Assembly (NCBI GenBank): GCA_964606085.1
Contig: CAZSFD010000045.1
Coordinates: 1 to 43,393 of the forward strand
Origin: CAIQJJ01 sp964606085
Lineage (GTDB): Bacteria; Chloroflexota; Anaerolineae; Anaerolineales; UBA4823
Length of the DNA: 43,393 nt
Reading direction: 5' to 3'
The notes under the pieces are model-generated. The model ran no database searches, had not been told where the DNA came from, and saw only the letters and a program-made list of their open reading frames with translations. Of the stretch, positions 15,200 through 23,562 are shown in pieces. Every line of letters begins with the position of its first letter. The stretch's first letter is position 1. A program made the translations under genes and the position numbers.

Positions 15200-16123
15200 A
15201 TGATCAACTTACTGGGTAAACGCTATGTATTTTTTGTCACCTCCCTGGTAATCATTATCCCAGGTTTAGTGCTGGCAATTTTTCCGGGCTTGCCGCTTTC
15301 GATTGATTTCACCGGCGGCAGTTTGCTGGAAGTGAGGTTTGAATCGGGTAATTTGCCCGCCACAGAAGACATCCGCGCCATTTATGCGTCCTTCGACATT
15401 GACGATGTGCTGGTGCAAACGACCAACCAGGGCAGTGTGGTGATGCGCTCTGCGGAACTGACCGGTGACTTGCACAAGCAAATCGAGGCGCGCATGGCCG
15501 AGCAATTCGCCGATACGATCACCGAACTGCGCTTCGAGACCGTCGGCGGCACCGTGGGCGCTGAGGTGACGCGCAGTGCGGTGGTGGCGGTGGCGGTGGC
15601 GGCGCTGCTGGTGGTGTTCTATATCGCCTGGGCGTTCAAGGGTTTGGCGCACGCCTTTCGCTATGGCATGTGCGCCATCCTGGCGATGCTGCACGATATC
15701 GCCATCGTAATCAGCCTGGGTTCGATTGGCGGGCTGATCTTCGGCTGGCAGGTGGACGCGTTGTTCCTGACCGCCCTGCTGACGGTGATTGGCTTTTCAA
15801 TTCAAGATAAGGTGGTGGTGTTCGACCGCATCCGCGAAAATTCGAATATCTACCGCCGTCTGCCGTTTGAGATACTGGTCAATCACTCGGTCGTGCAGAC
15901 GCTGCAACGCTCGATCAACACGCAGTTGATGACGGTGGAATTCATGCTGCTCTCGCTGGCCTTGTTTGGCGGCGTGACCTTGCGTGAATTTGCCATCATT
16001 TTGCTGGTGGGTCTGTTCAGCGGGACGTACTCGTCCATCTTCATCGCTTCGTCGGCCCTGGTGGTGTGGGAAAATGCGGAGTGGAAGAACTGGTTTGGGC
16101 GAGGGCAAAAAGCCGTGCAATAA
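15200..16123 (+). CDS. secF: Protein translocase subunit SecF
   Basis: Partner of SecD in Sec-dependent export. The 307-residue product begins MINLLGKRYVFFVTSLVII, a first membrane segment. It has SIDFTGGSLLEVRF at about residue 34, the family signature, then TVGGTVGAEVTRSAV, and membrane segments ending in SIQDKVVVFDRIREN and LFSGTYSSIFIASSALVVW. An earlier ATG at 15170 is in frame but overlaps secD. The ATG at 15200 is preceded by AGGAGG (15188-15193) 6 nt upstream and is preferred. Confidence 0.97.
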   Translation: MINLLGKRYVFFVTSLVIIIPGLVLAIFPGLPLSIDFTGGSLLEVRFESGNLPATEDIRAIYASFDIDDVLVQTTNQGSVVMRSAELTGDLHKQIEARMAEQFADTITELRFETVGGTVGAEVTRSAVVAVAVAALLVVFYIAWAFKGLAHAFRYGMCAILAMLHDIAIVISLGSIGGLIFGWQVDALFLTALLTVIGFSIQDKVVVFDRIRENSNIYRRLPFEILVNHSVVQTLQRSINTQLMTVEFMLLSLALFGGVTLREFAIILLVGLFSGTYSSIFIASSALVVWENAEWKNWFGRGQKAVQ

Positions 16124-16145
16124 GTTGGACAAGAGTGGAACAACT

Positions 16146-16188
16146 AAAAACCGGATGTGGCCTGGAAACAAGCCGCATCCGGTTTTTT
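16146..16188 (+). terminator. Intrinsic terminator after secF
   Basis: AAAAACCGGATGTGGC (16146-16161) pairs with GCCGCATCCGGTTTTT (16172-16187) with one G-U pair, ending in a T run. The A run on the left makes it usable for the opposing minus-strand gene as well. Confidence 0.85.
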
Positions 16189-16234
16189 GTTCATTTTGTG
16201 CTTTCAGTCTTTGCGTTGCGCTTCAATTGTTTAT

Positions 16235-17257
16235 TTACTGGGCGTCACAAGCGGGCAGTGGAATCCGGCTATCCGTGGGATCGGGGTCTTCAGGAATAGC
16301 CGTGATGCAGTTGTGGAAGGTGATCTCCCGTTGGGCATTCATGCTGAACACATACCACAGGTCGCCGTTGCCTGCCGGAGCACCGTTGGCATAGTACACC
16401 AGCGATGTCCCGTCCAAACGATAGACGCGCACGACCGCGCTGGTGCCATTGATATCAGGAACACCGGTTCGATCCTGGTAATAATTCTGCACACCGTAAT
16501 AAAAAGAGGAACCAGCGTCAGTTATTTTGCGAATGGCGGCCGTCTCAGGACCTGGGCCATTGAAAGAAAACAACTCGATACACACGGCAGAGCCAGCGTT
16601 ACAATCGCCGATATATTTCCGACAATCGCTGGAATTGCCCGGATCGGGGCATTGGTAATGGTGCTGGTCGCCACCGGCAAAGCTTGCCCAGATGTGAGCA
16701 TCCAAATCGGTCGGGCAGCCCACGGGATAATCGGGGCTGCAATCGCTGCCGGGCCAGTGTTCGCTGCCCAGCCATTCCACCGTAATGCGCATTTCGATAT
16801 CGCCGGAAACCAGCAATTTGATCAGACCGAAGTCATATTCAACCGTCTGATCGGTGACGATTTGCACCGGTGAGATGAGGGTGTAATATTCAGCCTGTTG
16901 TATCGTGATGTTGTACGAACCAACCGGCACATTCTGAAAGCTATACCAACCAACGTTATCGGTATCATTGGATTCCACACACTTCGTCGGGGTCAGGCTC
17001 AGGCACACGGTTGCGCGCGGCACACCCGGCTTATCCTGGAGGGAAGCATTGTAGATGTAGCCTTGTATATTACCAAATGTATCGCCGCCACCGCCCCCGC
17101 CGCCCGAAGTGGCGTTCTTGAAAATCAGCGGCAGATTGACAAAAGTGGTTGCCTGCAGGGATGCCAGCGGGTTGGCCTGACCAGAGGCCGCCGGGAGCAG
17201 CAGGAACACACCCAACACAATTATCCAAAAAGCGGTCAAAACGATCCTTGCTTTCAT
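16235..17257 (-). CDS. Secreted protein with carboxypeptidase-regulatory-like and DUF2135-like domains
   Basis: Exported protein of 340 residues. The start at 17257 is chosen because GGAGG (17263-17267) lies 5 nt upstream and the product then begins with a clean signal peptide (MKARIVLTAFWIIVLGVFLLLPAASGQA). After a short Gly-rich linker, a beta domain of about 80 residues (GYIYNASLQDKPGVPRATVCL to VEYDFGLIKLL) looks like a carboxypeptidase regulatory or SdrD-B type Ig fold. The next part (IEMRITVEWL, PTDLDAHIWASF, YYGVQNYYQD, VVRVYRLDG) resembles the DUF2135/YfaP type with its T/DLDxHxW motif. Many cysteines suggest disulfides. It is downstream of the TadE/TadG group and probably belongs to the same surface structure. 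The function is unknown. Confidence 0.75.
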   Translation of the reverse strand: MKARIVLTAFWIIVLGVFLLLPAASGQANPLASLQATTFVNLPLIFKNATSGGGGGGGDTFGNIQGYIYNASLQDKPGVPRATVCLSLTPTKCVESNDTDNVGWYSFQNVPVGSYNITIQQAEYYTLISPVQIVTDQTVEYDFGLIKLLVSGDIEMRITVEWLGSEHWPGSDCSPDYPVGCPTDLDAHIWASFAGGDQHHYQCPDPGNSSDCRKYIGDCNAGSAVCIELFSFNGPGPETAAIRKITDAGSSFYYGVQNYYQDRTGVPDINGTSAVVRVYRLDGTSLVYYANGAPAGNGDLWYVFSMNAQREITFHNCITAIPEDPDPTDSRIPLPACDAQ

Positions 17258-17287
17258 TACATCCTCCAATACGGTTGTTTTTAAGAA

Positions 17288-17324
17288 AACCTGCCGCTGG
17301 TTTGCGCATGGCCAGCGGCAGGTT
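17288..17324 (-). terminator. Perfect 13-bp hairpin between two minus-strand surface genes
   Basis: AACCTGCCGCTGG (17288-17300) pairs exactly with CCAGCGGCAGGTT (17312-17324). On the minus strand the following bases are TTTTCTTAAAAA, a modest T stretch. It lies after the TadE-PA14 gene and before the secreted DUF2135-like gene, so it may attenuate transcription. Confidence 0.65.
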
Positions 17325-17369
17325 GTTACAGAGATGCTTTGCAATCAGCGCTGTCCCCGTGCGTGGGGA

Positions 17370-19928
17370 TCAGTCGCCGCCGCCAGCCGGCGTGTTGGAT
17401 GGGCGTGGGGTGTTGGTAGGGCCGGGGGTCGGCGTGCGCGGAGTAACGGGGGTCGCCGACGGTGGGACGCTGGTGCGCGTGGGCGTGTTAGGTACCCGGG
17501 TATTGGTTGGCGTGTTGGTAAACGTGGATGTTGGCGGACGCACCGTGCGAGTGGGTGTGAGTGTGATGGTGGGTGTATTGGTGCGCGTGGGGGTTCGGGT
17601 AGGACTGGGCGCTGGAGTGGTCGGCGCGTTGGTGCTGGTGTTGCGCACCCCGGTGCCGCTGGTAAAGAGCCGCAGATGCGTTCGGGGAATGATCACTTCC
17701 GTGGGATTCAACGGGCCCAACCAAGCCAATTCGGCCACCCCTGTGCTGGTTTGATCATAATACTCAACGACAATATTCGTCCAGGCGCAGGTATTAATAG
17801 TGGCGGTGCCAGTGGCGCGATGGCGTTCTTGCTCTCTCCAATCGTTGATGATTTGGACGCCATTCACCCAAAGCCGAATGCCATCATCGGCATAGGTGAC
17901 GAAGGTGATTTGTTCGCCCGGGTAGCGCGGCATTACCTGGCCCAGCCAGCGTACAGCAAAACGATCGGCATTGATATATTGCCCGGGGCTGCCCGGCCAA
18001 TTGAAGTTGACCGTCGCATCGTTGCGGACATAGGTGGGGTTGCCCATACCGGTGAAACCCGCCACCGGGGGTGTGCCGCTCCAGTTGTAGTAATTGCCCT
18101 GTAAGCCATTGCCATTGGCCGCGCAAGGCGTGGGGGTGCGGGTGGGCGTGGGCGTGTTGGCAAAACTGATCGTGATATTCGTCTGAATGCGCGTCCAATG
18201 CAGGCTAGCGGTGTCGGTATCTTTGGCCTGGGCGTAAATCGTGTACGTGCCATTGGTGATATTGACCGCGCTGTTGCCGCCGAGCCAGGGCCACGGCTGA
18301 TCCACCCGACGGGTATTACAGGTTGTACCATTATCGCCAAACAGACAGTAGGGGGCGTTATATTCGTCCGTCTGCCCCACCAACGCTCCGCTCGAATTGT
18401 ACACGTCAAAGTGAACATATTCAATTGCGCCATTGGTATCAGGGTCGGCGGCATTGGCCTGGATGAAGAAGGGGGCCGTAATGGTGGGAATGGGGCGGGC
18501 CGGGACAAAGGAGACGGTCGGGCCATATCTGCCGGTGATGGTGCGCGAGCAAGCCAGGTTGTTGCCACCCGGATCGACCACAAACTGCAACGAGATGGTG
18601 AAATCGTTCGGGTGATAATAAACGTAATAGCTCTGGAAATCCCAGGTGACATCAAAGTCAAAATTTTCGTAGTTTTCCATGCCCAGGTTAAACATCCCAA
18701 TAGGCGCACCTGGGCTGATGCTATAGGTTCTGTTCACTCCGGGGGACAAAATGACATCAGGGTTGGGCCACGAATCGGTTATGCCGCCGGGCCGTGTCAG
18801 GCTGATCAGGAAATTATCTGGTGGATAGGGGATATCTTCCACTTCATCATGCCAGGGGCCAGCCCATTGGAAGGTCAGGTTGGTGAGTTGGACAGCATAA
18901 TTATTGCGATTGCGATAGCGGAATTGCACGTTAGCGCCGTTTAGCCGCAGCGTGGTCGTCTGGAATTGGTTGCACGAAGGGGTGGGCGTTTGCGTGGGGG
19001 TATCGGTAATCGTCGGCGTAGGCGAGGCCGTGTGGGTTGGGGTGTGAGATGGGGTGGGTGTAGCCGTATTGGTGGCCGTGTTGGTTGGCGTACCGGTATT
19101 GGTTGGTGTCGCCGTATCGGTGGGCAACGAACCAATCTGGCGGCCAATACCACTGATACGCGAAGTGCGGAATTTTTCAACGATGCCTTCGCGATAGGAT
19201 GTCAGCGGAACGCCAGGCCAAATGGAGGTCACAATCGGCACAATCACCGGGTGCATGTAGTGAACGGTCACACGGACCCGGTCACCTGGCCCACCGGCGT
19301 CATCCATCCAGCGGCCATCGTTGCGGTTATGATTGGCGGTCATAAATTCAAAGCACTTGGGAGGGTTGCCAAACTCATTGACATCCGCGTTGACAAAGTC
19401 ACCACTGCCATTGCCATCTTTATCACGGTTGCTGCACACGGTCACGTGAATATAGCCCATTTCATCCGGGTTGCCTAAATGGCCCAGGTCGTGGGTATCC
19501 AAAAAGGCATAATAGTCGCCCTGAGCCGTTTCAGTGTCGGTCATAACCAGCCCCGTGGCGCCAATCAAGGCTTCATCGCGAGTGGATAACAGGCGGGCAA
19601 AGTCGGTCAACTGGTTGGAAAGTTCTTCCCAATCGCCATCTTCATAGGTGCGAGGCACCCGGCAGTCAATGAAACCATCGGCGTTATCGGCATCGGTGAG
19701 ACCTAAAGATGTGGCGGCTTCATCGCAGTAGTCCTGGTTTTTCTCACCCGTCACTGCATAGCGCACCCCAAGACGCGCCGCGTTTTGCACGGCCAGGGCT
19801 GACCACAACAGGCGGCCAAACTCAATGATGCCAAAGACCAGGAAGACCAAAAAAGGCAAGACGATGGCAAATTCAACCATCGTTTGACCCTGATGCTTGC
19901 GTTGAATGCGGCTGGAAAACGTACTCAT
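17370..19928 (-). CDS. TadE-like pseudopilin fused to Thr/Pro linkers and a PA14 domain
   Basis: An 852-residue surface protein. Residues 1-60 are a TadE-like head: QGQTMVEFAIVLPFLVFLVFGIIEFGRLL with the Glu-containing hydrophobic helix, then QNAARLGVRYAV. The region to about 265 is TadE-like soluble sequence. A Thr/Pro repeat linker covers about 269-318. One or two beta domains follow (320-590). A second short TPTPTRTPTP linker leads into a PA14-type domain (about 605-739: GLQGNYYNWSG, FNWPGSPGQYINADRFAVRWLG, TYADDGIRLWVNG, VEYYDQTSTGVAELAW). A Thr/Pro repeat tail (767-850) ends the protein. TadE proteins are normally 150-250 residues, so the PA14 fusion is unusual; PA14 domains usually bind glycans. 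The start at 19928 has GGAG 8 nt upstream; a GTG at 19937 is also in frame. Confidence 0.82.
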   Translation of the reverse strand: MSTFSSRIQRKHQGQTMVEFAIVLPFLVFLVFGIIEFGRLLWSALAVQNAARLGVRYAVTGEKNQDYCDEAATSLGLTDADNADGFIDCRVPRTYEDGDWEELSNQLTDFARLLSTRDEALIGATGLVMTDTETAQGDYYAFLDTHDLGHLGNPDEMGYIHVTVCSNRDKDGNGSGDFVNADVNEFGNPPKCFEFMTANHNRNDGRWMDDAGGPGDRVRVTVHYMHPVIVPIVTSIWPGVPLTSYREGIVEKFRTSRISGIGRQIGSLPTDTATPTNTGTPTNTATNTATPTPSHTPTHTASPTPTITDTPTQTPTPSCNQFQTTTLRLNGANVQFRYRNRNNYAVQLTNLTFQWAGPWHDEVEDIPYPPDNFLISLTRPGGITDSWPNPDVILSPGVNRTYSISPGAPIGMFNLGMENYENFDFDVTWDFQSYYVYYHPNDFTISLQFVVDPGGNNLACSRTITGRYGPTVSFVPARPIPTITAPFFIQANAADPDTNGAIEYVHFDVYNSSGALVGQTDEYNAPYCLFGDNGTTCNTRRVDQPWPWLGGNSAVNITNGTYTIYAQAKDTDTASLHWTRIQTNITISFANTPTPTRTPTPCAANGNGLQGNYYNWSGTPPVAGFTGMGNPTYVRNDATVNFNWPGSPGQYINADRFAVRWLGQVMPRYPGEQITFVTYADDGIRLWVNGVQIINDWREQERHRATGTATINTCAWTNIVVEYYDQTSTGVAELAWLGPLNPTEVIIPRTHLRLFTSGTGVRNTSTNAPTTPAPSPTRTPTRTNTPTITLTPTRTVRPPTSTFTNTPTNTRVPNTPTRTSVPPSATPVTPRTPTPGPTNTPRPSNTPAGGGD

Positions 19929-19952
19929 AAGCTCCACTCCTGATAGCTACAA

Positions 19953-21830
19953 TTATCGGCTGATTTTCGTAAAAATGCGCGCCGCAATATCTTCAAACAC
20001 GCGTTGCAAAATACTGGCATTGGCGGCGTAGTAATAATTGCCACACTGGGTAGCAACATTGGTGATATCTTCACAGGGTCCGCCTCGAGCGCCATCATCA
20101 CCGACATCGGCCATATAGTGCATGAGGGGCAAGCCCTGGGCTAAATCGCTGGCTGTACCAAAAATAATCGAATACAACACAATATCTGCGCCGATCGGTT
20201 CGCCCAGCGTTGTGGGAAAGAGCAGACCAGCATCGTCCACACGGTCGAAAGCATAATCGGAAGCGCTGTACAGGCCATTCGTCGGTGGGCTGGTGTGTTG
20301 TGAGCCAGGCGGACAGGAATCGGCGCTGGCATCTATGCAATAGCGCGGCGAGGGGTCATAATCCCGGCACCAGTCCGACCAAAACCCATCGGTGCAAAAC
20401 CCATAATCGAGGTTGGATGGGATGCCGAAACCGGGGGTATCATCGGGCAGAGCAAACCAGTTGTAGGGGTTGTCACTCAAGTTAGCTACGCCATCGGTCA
20501 GGAAAACCATCACCCATACGCCGCCGGGACGCCCCGTCTCAACGAGTAATTCCGTTCCCTGGCGAATGCCACAGCCGATGCAGGTGGAAACGAAGGTTGT
20601 GCGGTTGTAAACCTCATTCAATTGTCCAGAGTTGTAAAGAGCCTGTAATTGGCTAACGACCGGGTCAGACGGATCGTCATAAATGGTTTGATCGGTTGGG
20701 TTGGCCTCACTATAGGATGGATCATTATCCCAGTTGAAAACATCCAACGTATTGTCATTATCACAGGGAACCAGGTCTTCATCCCAGTTCCAGTTGGGAT
20801 CGTTGGGATTATAGGAATTGAAATCTACTCGATAGACGTTATTGAAGGAGTCATCATAAGGGACACAGGGCGAGGCAGGAAAATCTACATCTAACCCATC
20901 TCCATCACGGTCTTCTGGGAAGATCGGGCTGTATTTGCCCAGGCAAGAGGCGTCAGCGCAGCGCGTATTCTGCCAGGCAAACCGATCCAGGGGGGCATCA
21001 TCGTGCAGGCGAATGCCATTTTCAGCCAGGTTCGTGCCATCAATTCTGTCTTTCGCCAGCGCCAAATTCTCTGTAAAACCCAGCACGACGGTAGCCTGAT
21101 AGTCAAAAGTGACCAGGGCAACGCGGTCATAGCCAGGGTACAGTCGGTCAATCAAATTCTTAGCAGCATCTTTGGCGCCTCTGAGCGGCTGGCAGTTATT
21201 GGCAGCGTTGCAGGCGGCCGGGTCAAAATCTGTTTCGCGAAACCCAGAGGTTGCATTGCCCATCGATTCAGATGTGTCGAATACCAATACCAGGTCCAAC
21301 ACAGCGGCCTCACCAATCGAATTCAACGTCAAAGGAACTGTTTGAACACCCAGAATAGACAGGAAATAGACCGGGACATTTTGCTGCGCTTCCACCCAGG
21401 CTAATTTGCGAGTGCCTTGCGCCGTTGGACACATGCGCTGCAAAATGTGATCGGCGGGCAATTCGGCCAGATCGTCGCAATTAAATACCACGAGCGAATC
21501 AATATTTGTAATATCGTTCAATGCCAGCGTTTCGCGCGCCGCTTCGGTCATAAATTCCTTGCGCTGCGCTTGGGAGAGACCCACGATGGTTGTTTTCATG
21601 TTATTGGCTGCCGCAACCGAGGCCGCGTCAATGCCGCGTTTCAACTGCGTCCAGGAAATGTAAATGGAGCCAAAATCAGTCACGACGCCCACAAAGGCCA
21701 TCAAAACCACAAACATCATCGCAATCAAAATCAACGTTTGGGCGCGCTCACGCGGTGAGGCAGGAGGTTGTGGTTTACCCTGCAGCTTGTTGACAGCTAT
21801 TCTTTTGGGAACATGGGGATAGCTACTCAT
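19953..21830 (-). CDS. TadG-like protein with von Willebrand A domain
   Basis: A 625-residue protein with a Flp/Tad-type N-terminal membrane helix (about 33-55, TLILIAMMFVVLMAFVGVVTD), followed by the usual QLKRGIDAASVAAAN segment seen in TadG proteins. A von Willebrand A domain begins at about 179 with VLDLVLVFDTSESM; DTSES (185-189) is the metal-binding MIDAS motif. The domain carries large Asp/Asn-rich insertions and pairs of cysteines. VMVFLTDGVANLSD is the second MIDAS strand. TadG/vWA proteins are thought to tether or assemble Tad pili or adhesins. AGGTGA lies 6 nt before the ATG at 21830. It sits between two TadE-like genes on the same strand, so the three likely form one transcript. 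Confidence 0.85.
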   Translation of the reverse strand: MSSYPHVPKRIAVNKLQGKPQPPASPRERAQTLILIAMMFVVLMAFVGVVTDFGSIYISWTQLKRGIDAASVAAANNMKTTIVGLSQAQRKEFMTEAARETLALNDITNIDSLVVFNCDDLAELPADHILQRMCPTAQGTRKLAWVEAQQNVPVYFLSILGVQTVPLTLNSIGEAAVLDLVLVFDTSESMGNATSGFRETDFDPAACNAANNCQPLRGAKDAAKNLIDRLYPGYDRVALVTFDYQATVVLGFTENLALAKDRIDGTNLAENGIRLHDDAPLDRFAWQNTRCADASCLGKYSPIFPEDRDGDGLDVDFPASPCVPYDDSFNNVYRVDFNSYNPNDPNWNWDEDLVPCDNDNTLDVFNWDNDPSYSEANPTDQTIYDDPSDPVVSQLQALYNSGQLNEVYNRTTFVSTCIGCGIRQGTELLVETGRPGGVWVMVFLTDGVANLSDNPYNWFALPDDTPGFGIPSNLDYGFCTDGFWSDWCRDYDPSPRYCIDASADSCPPGSQHTSPPTNGLYSASDYAFDRVDDAGLLFPTTLGEPIGADIVLYSIIFGTASDLAQGLPLMHYMADVGDDGARGGPCEDITNVATQCGNYYYAANASILQRVFEDIAARIFTKISR

Positions 21831-21859
21831 AAACAATCACCTGATTTTTTATGATCTTC

Positions 21860-22531
21860 TTACGGAATCGGCGTGGGTGTTGGAATGGCTTCTGGCGAGG
21901 GCATGAAAGTATAGGTGTGCATGGAGAATGGGTCATCCATTATCAAATTCAGGCCGGGCAAACCCAAAATCTGCCGATAACAAAAATACACTTCGACCAG
22001 AACCAGCCCACGGTCAGCAGGCGCTTCAATAACAAACTTGGACTCAACGTCAGCATTGGTGAAAAAAGGCTGTGTACGAATTTCATTGCCTTCACAATCT
22101 AACTTCCAATTGTCGTTATACAAGGACCAGACCCCGTCGCCATCATCCGGCCAGCGATTGGTCACCTGACCATTGGTCACCGAGAATACCGAAATGGTGA
22201 CATCTTCAAAACGGGTGGGCGAGATAGGCAGGGTCGGGTTGATTTGCGGGTCTACGAAAAAACAAGCCGTATCGAAGTAGAAATTCAACTCAGCATCTTC
22301 GCAGGCATCCATGGGGTCCGTTACCGAAGGTGGATTTAACTCTTGATAATCACGAGCCGATGCAAAACGGGCGGCTTCACGGGTCAGGTCAAGGGCTGTA
22401 AGATACGAGAAAAACAGAAAGCCAAATTCAACCAGACCAGCCAACAAGAAGAACAACACTGGCAGCAAAAGCGCCAATTCGATCAGGCTCTGACCATTCG
22501 CCCATTTATCACGCTGAGATCGCATACCCAT
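21860..22531 (-). CDS. TadE-like pseudopilin
   Basis: A 223-residue TadE-type protein: NGQSLIELALLLPVLFFLLAGLVEFGFLFFSYLTALDLTREAARFAS contains the Glu at the head of the hydrophobic helix and the aromatic stretch typical of TadE. The rest is a soluble beta-rich domain with a few cysteines. It is the first gene of the minus-strand surface group, with GGAG 7 nt before the ATG and an extended -10 promoter about 70 nt upstream. Unlike the second TadE protein in this group, it has no Thr/Pro linker. No TadA ATPase, TadB/C or secretin genes are present in the window. Confidence 0.85.
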   Translation of the reverse strand: MGMRSQRDKWANGQSLIELALLLPVLFFLLAGLVEFGFLFFSYLTALDLTREAARFASARDYQELNPPSVTDPMDACEDAELNFYFDTACFFVDPQINPTLPISPTRFEDVTISVFSVTNGQVTNRWPDDGDGVWSLYNDNWKLDCEGNEIRTQPFFTNADVESKFVIEAPADRGLVLVEVYFCYRQILGLPGLNLIMDDPFSMHTYTFMPSPEAIPTPTPIP

Positions 22532-22599
22532 GCAATAACTCCAAACTTTGCAACATGGTGACGTAACATTCGCACAACGGGTGCGTTATACCTGATTAA

Positions 22600-22608
22600 A
22601 TTATACCA
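22600..22608 (-). promoter_or_regulatory. Extended -10 promoter of the TadE/TadG group
   Basis: On the minus strand TGGTATAAT is a perfect extended -10. It gives a leader of about 60 nt to the TadE gene at 22531. The -35 region is weak, as expected for an extended -10 promoter. It separates this unit from the prepilin peptidase upstream. Confidence 0.5.
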
Positions 22609-22712
22609 ATTTCATTTTGCCAAGAATAAGCCATTTGTACTAAGCTGCCTTACAAAGGCGTAATTAAACATCACCGCGGACAACTATGCTGGTTGAAAAT
22701 GCCCAATTTGCT

Positions 22713-23549
22713 TCACGGAATGAACCGAACCAGCATATTTTGAAAGAAGATAACGATGATCGCGCCCAAAACCAAAAATGGCCCATACGGCAACGCCGCA
22801 AACATCTGATACCGCCGGCTCACCAGCATGCCCACGATAAAGAGCAAACTGATAAAACCGCCGATAAAAACCGCCAGGAATAACCCCAAAACAATCAGCG
22901 GCCAGCCTAACAAGAGACCCAACACGCCCGACAGGTTGACATCGCCAAAACCCAGGGCCACATCGTTGATGGCCTTGCCGCGCCATTTCGCCAACAAGCG
23001 CACAAAAACTTCCCCCAGCGCATACAAGACCCACATCAAGCCAAACCCTACCGCCCCACCCAGGAGGGTTGTCCAGATGGCGTGCCACCAGGCTTCGCCA
23101 GAAAACCAGGATACGCCTGTGCGTTCGGCATATTGAAGCAGCCGCCACATCACCCCCAGCACACTCATCATAGCCACCCCCGCAAGGCTCACCTGATGCA
23201 GTATCAAACGGTACTCCAAATCAATCACGATCACTACCCCGAAATACACCAGCACCACCAGGCTGAGCCAAAAGCCCCAATAAGCATGCGGATTCATCCA
23301 CACCCACAGTGCCGCCAGGCCAAGTACAACCTCAACAATCCACACCCGCCAATGCCGCCGCTCATCACACTGCACACAGCGCCGCGGCCAAACGAAATAA
23401 TTGACCAACGGAAAACTGGCCTGGCAGTTTACGCAAATCGGCTTATGCAAGCGCCGCTTCCAGGGCAGCACATCTGAAAGATAATTCACCAACACGCCTG
23501 CAAGCCAGCCAATCACAAATATCCCGAATAGCAGGATGATATTTTGCAT
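22713..23549 (-). CDS. Prepilin peptidase (A24 family)
   Basis: Membrane aspartic protease that cuts the leader of type IV pilin-like proteins. The 278 residues contain an N-terminal hydrophobic segment and a zinc-type cytoplasmic loop with CVNC (39-42) and CVQC (58-61), as in PilD. They also contain the two catalytic aspartates: Asp110 in VIDLEYRLI and Asp203 in LGFGDVNLSG, the GxGD motif. Several further membrane helices follow. The family start with a QNIILLFGIF segment lacks the long N-methylation domain in part. GAGGAG lies 6 nt before the ATG at 23549. It begins 13 bp after the URO-D-family gene and precedes the TadE group, whose proteins are plausible substrates. Confidence 0.92.
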   Translation of the reverse strand: MQNIILLFGIFVIGWLAGVLVNYLSDVLPWKRRLHKPICVNCQASFPLVNYFVWPRRCVQCDERRHWRVWIVEVVLGLAALWVWMNPHAYWGFWLSLVVLVYFGVVIVIDLEYRLILHQVSLAGVAMMSVLGVMWRLLQYAERTGVSWFSGEAWWHAIWTTLLGGAVGFGLMWVLYALGEVFVRLLAKWRGKAINDVALGFGDVNLSGVLGLLLGWPLIVLGLFLAVFIGGFISLLFIVGMLVSRRYQMFAALPYGPFLVLGAIIVIFFQNMLVRFIP

Positions 23550-23562
23550 CGTCAACTCCTCA

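Noticed and set aside
17385..17650. Possible CRISPR-like or tandem DNA repeat
   Set aside because: The short repeats encode the Thr/Pro tail of the TadE-PA14 protein; there are no constant repeats with unique spacers. The same applies to 18965-19130 and 43068-43340.
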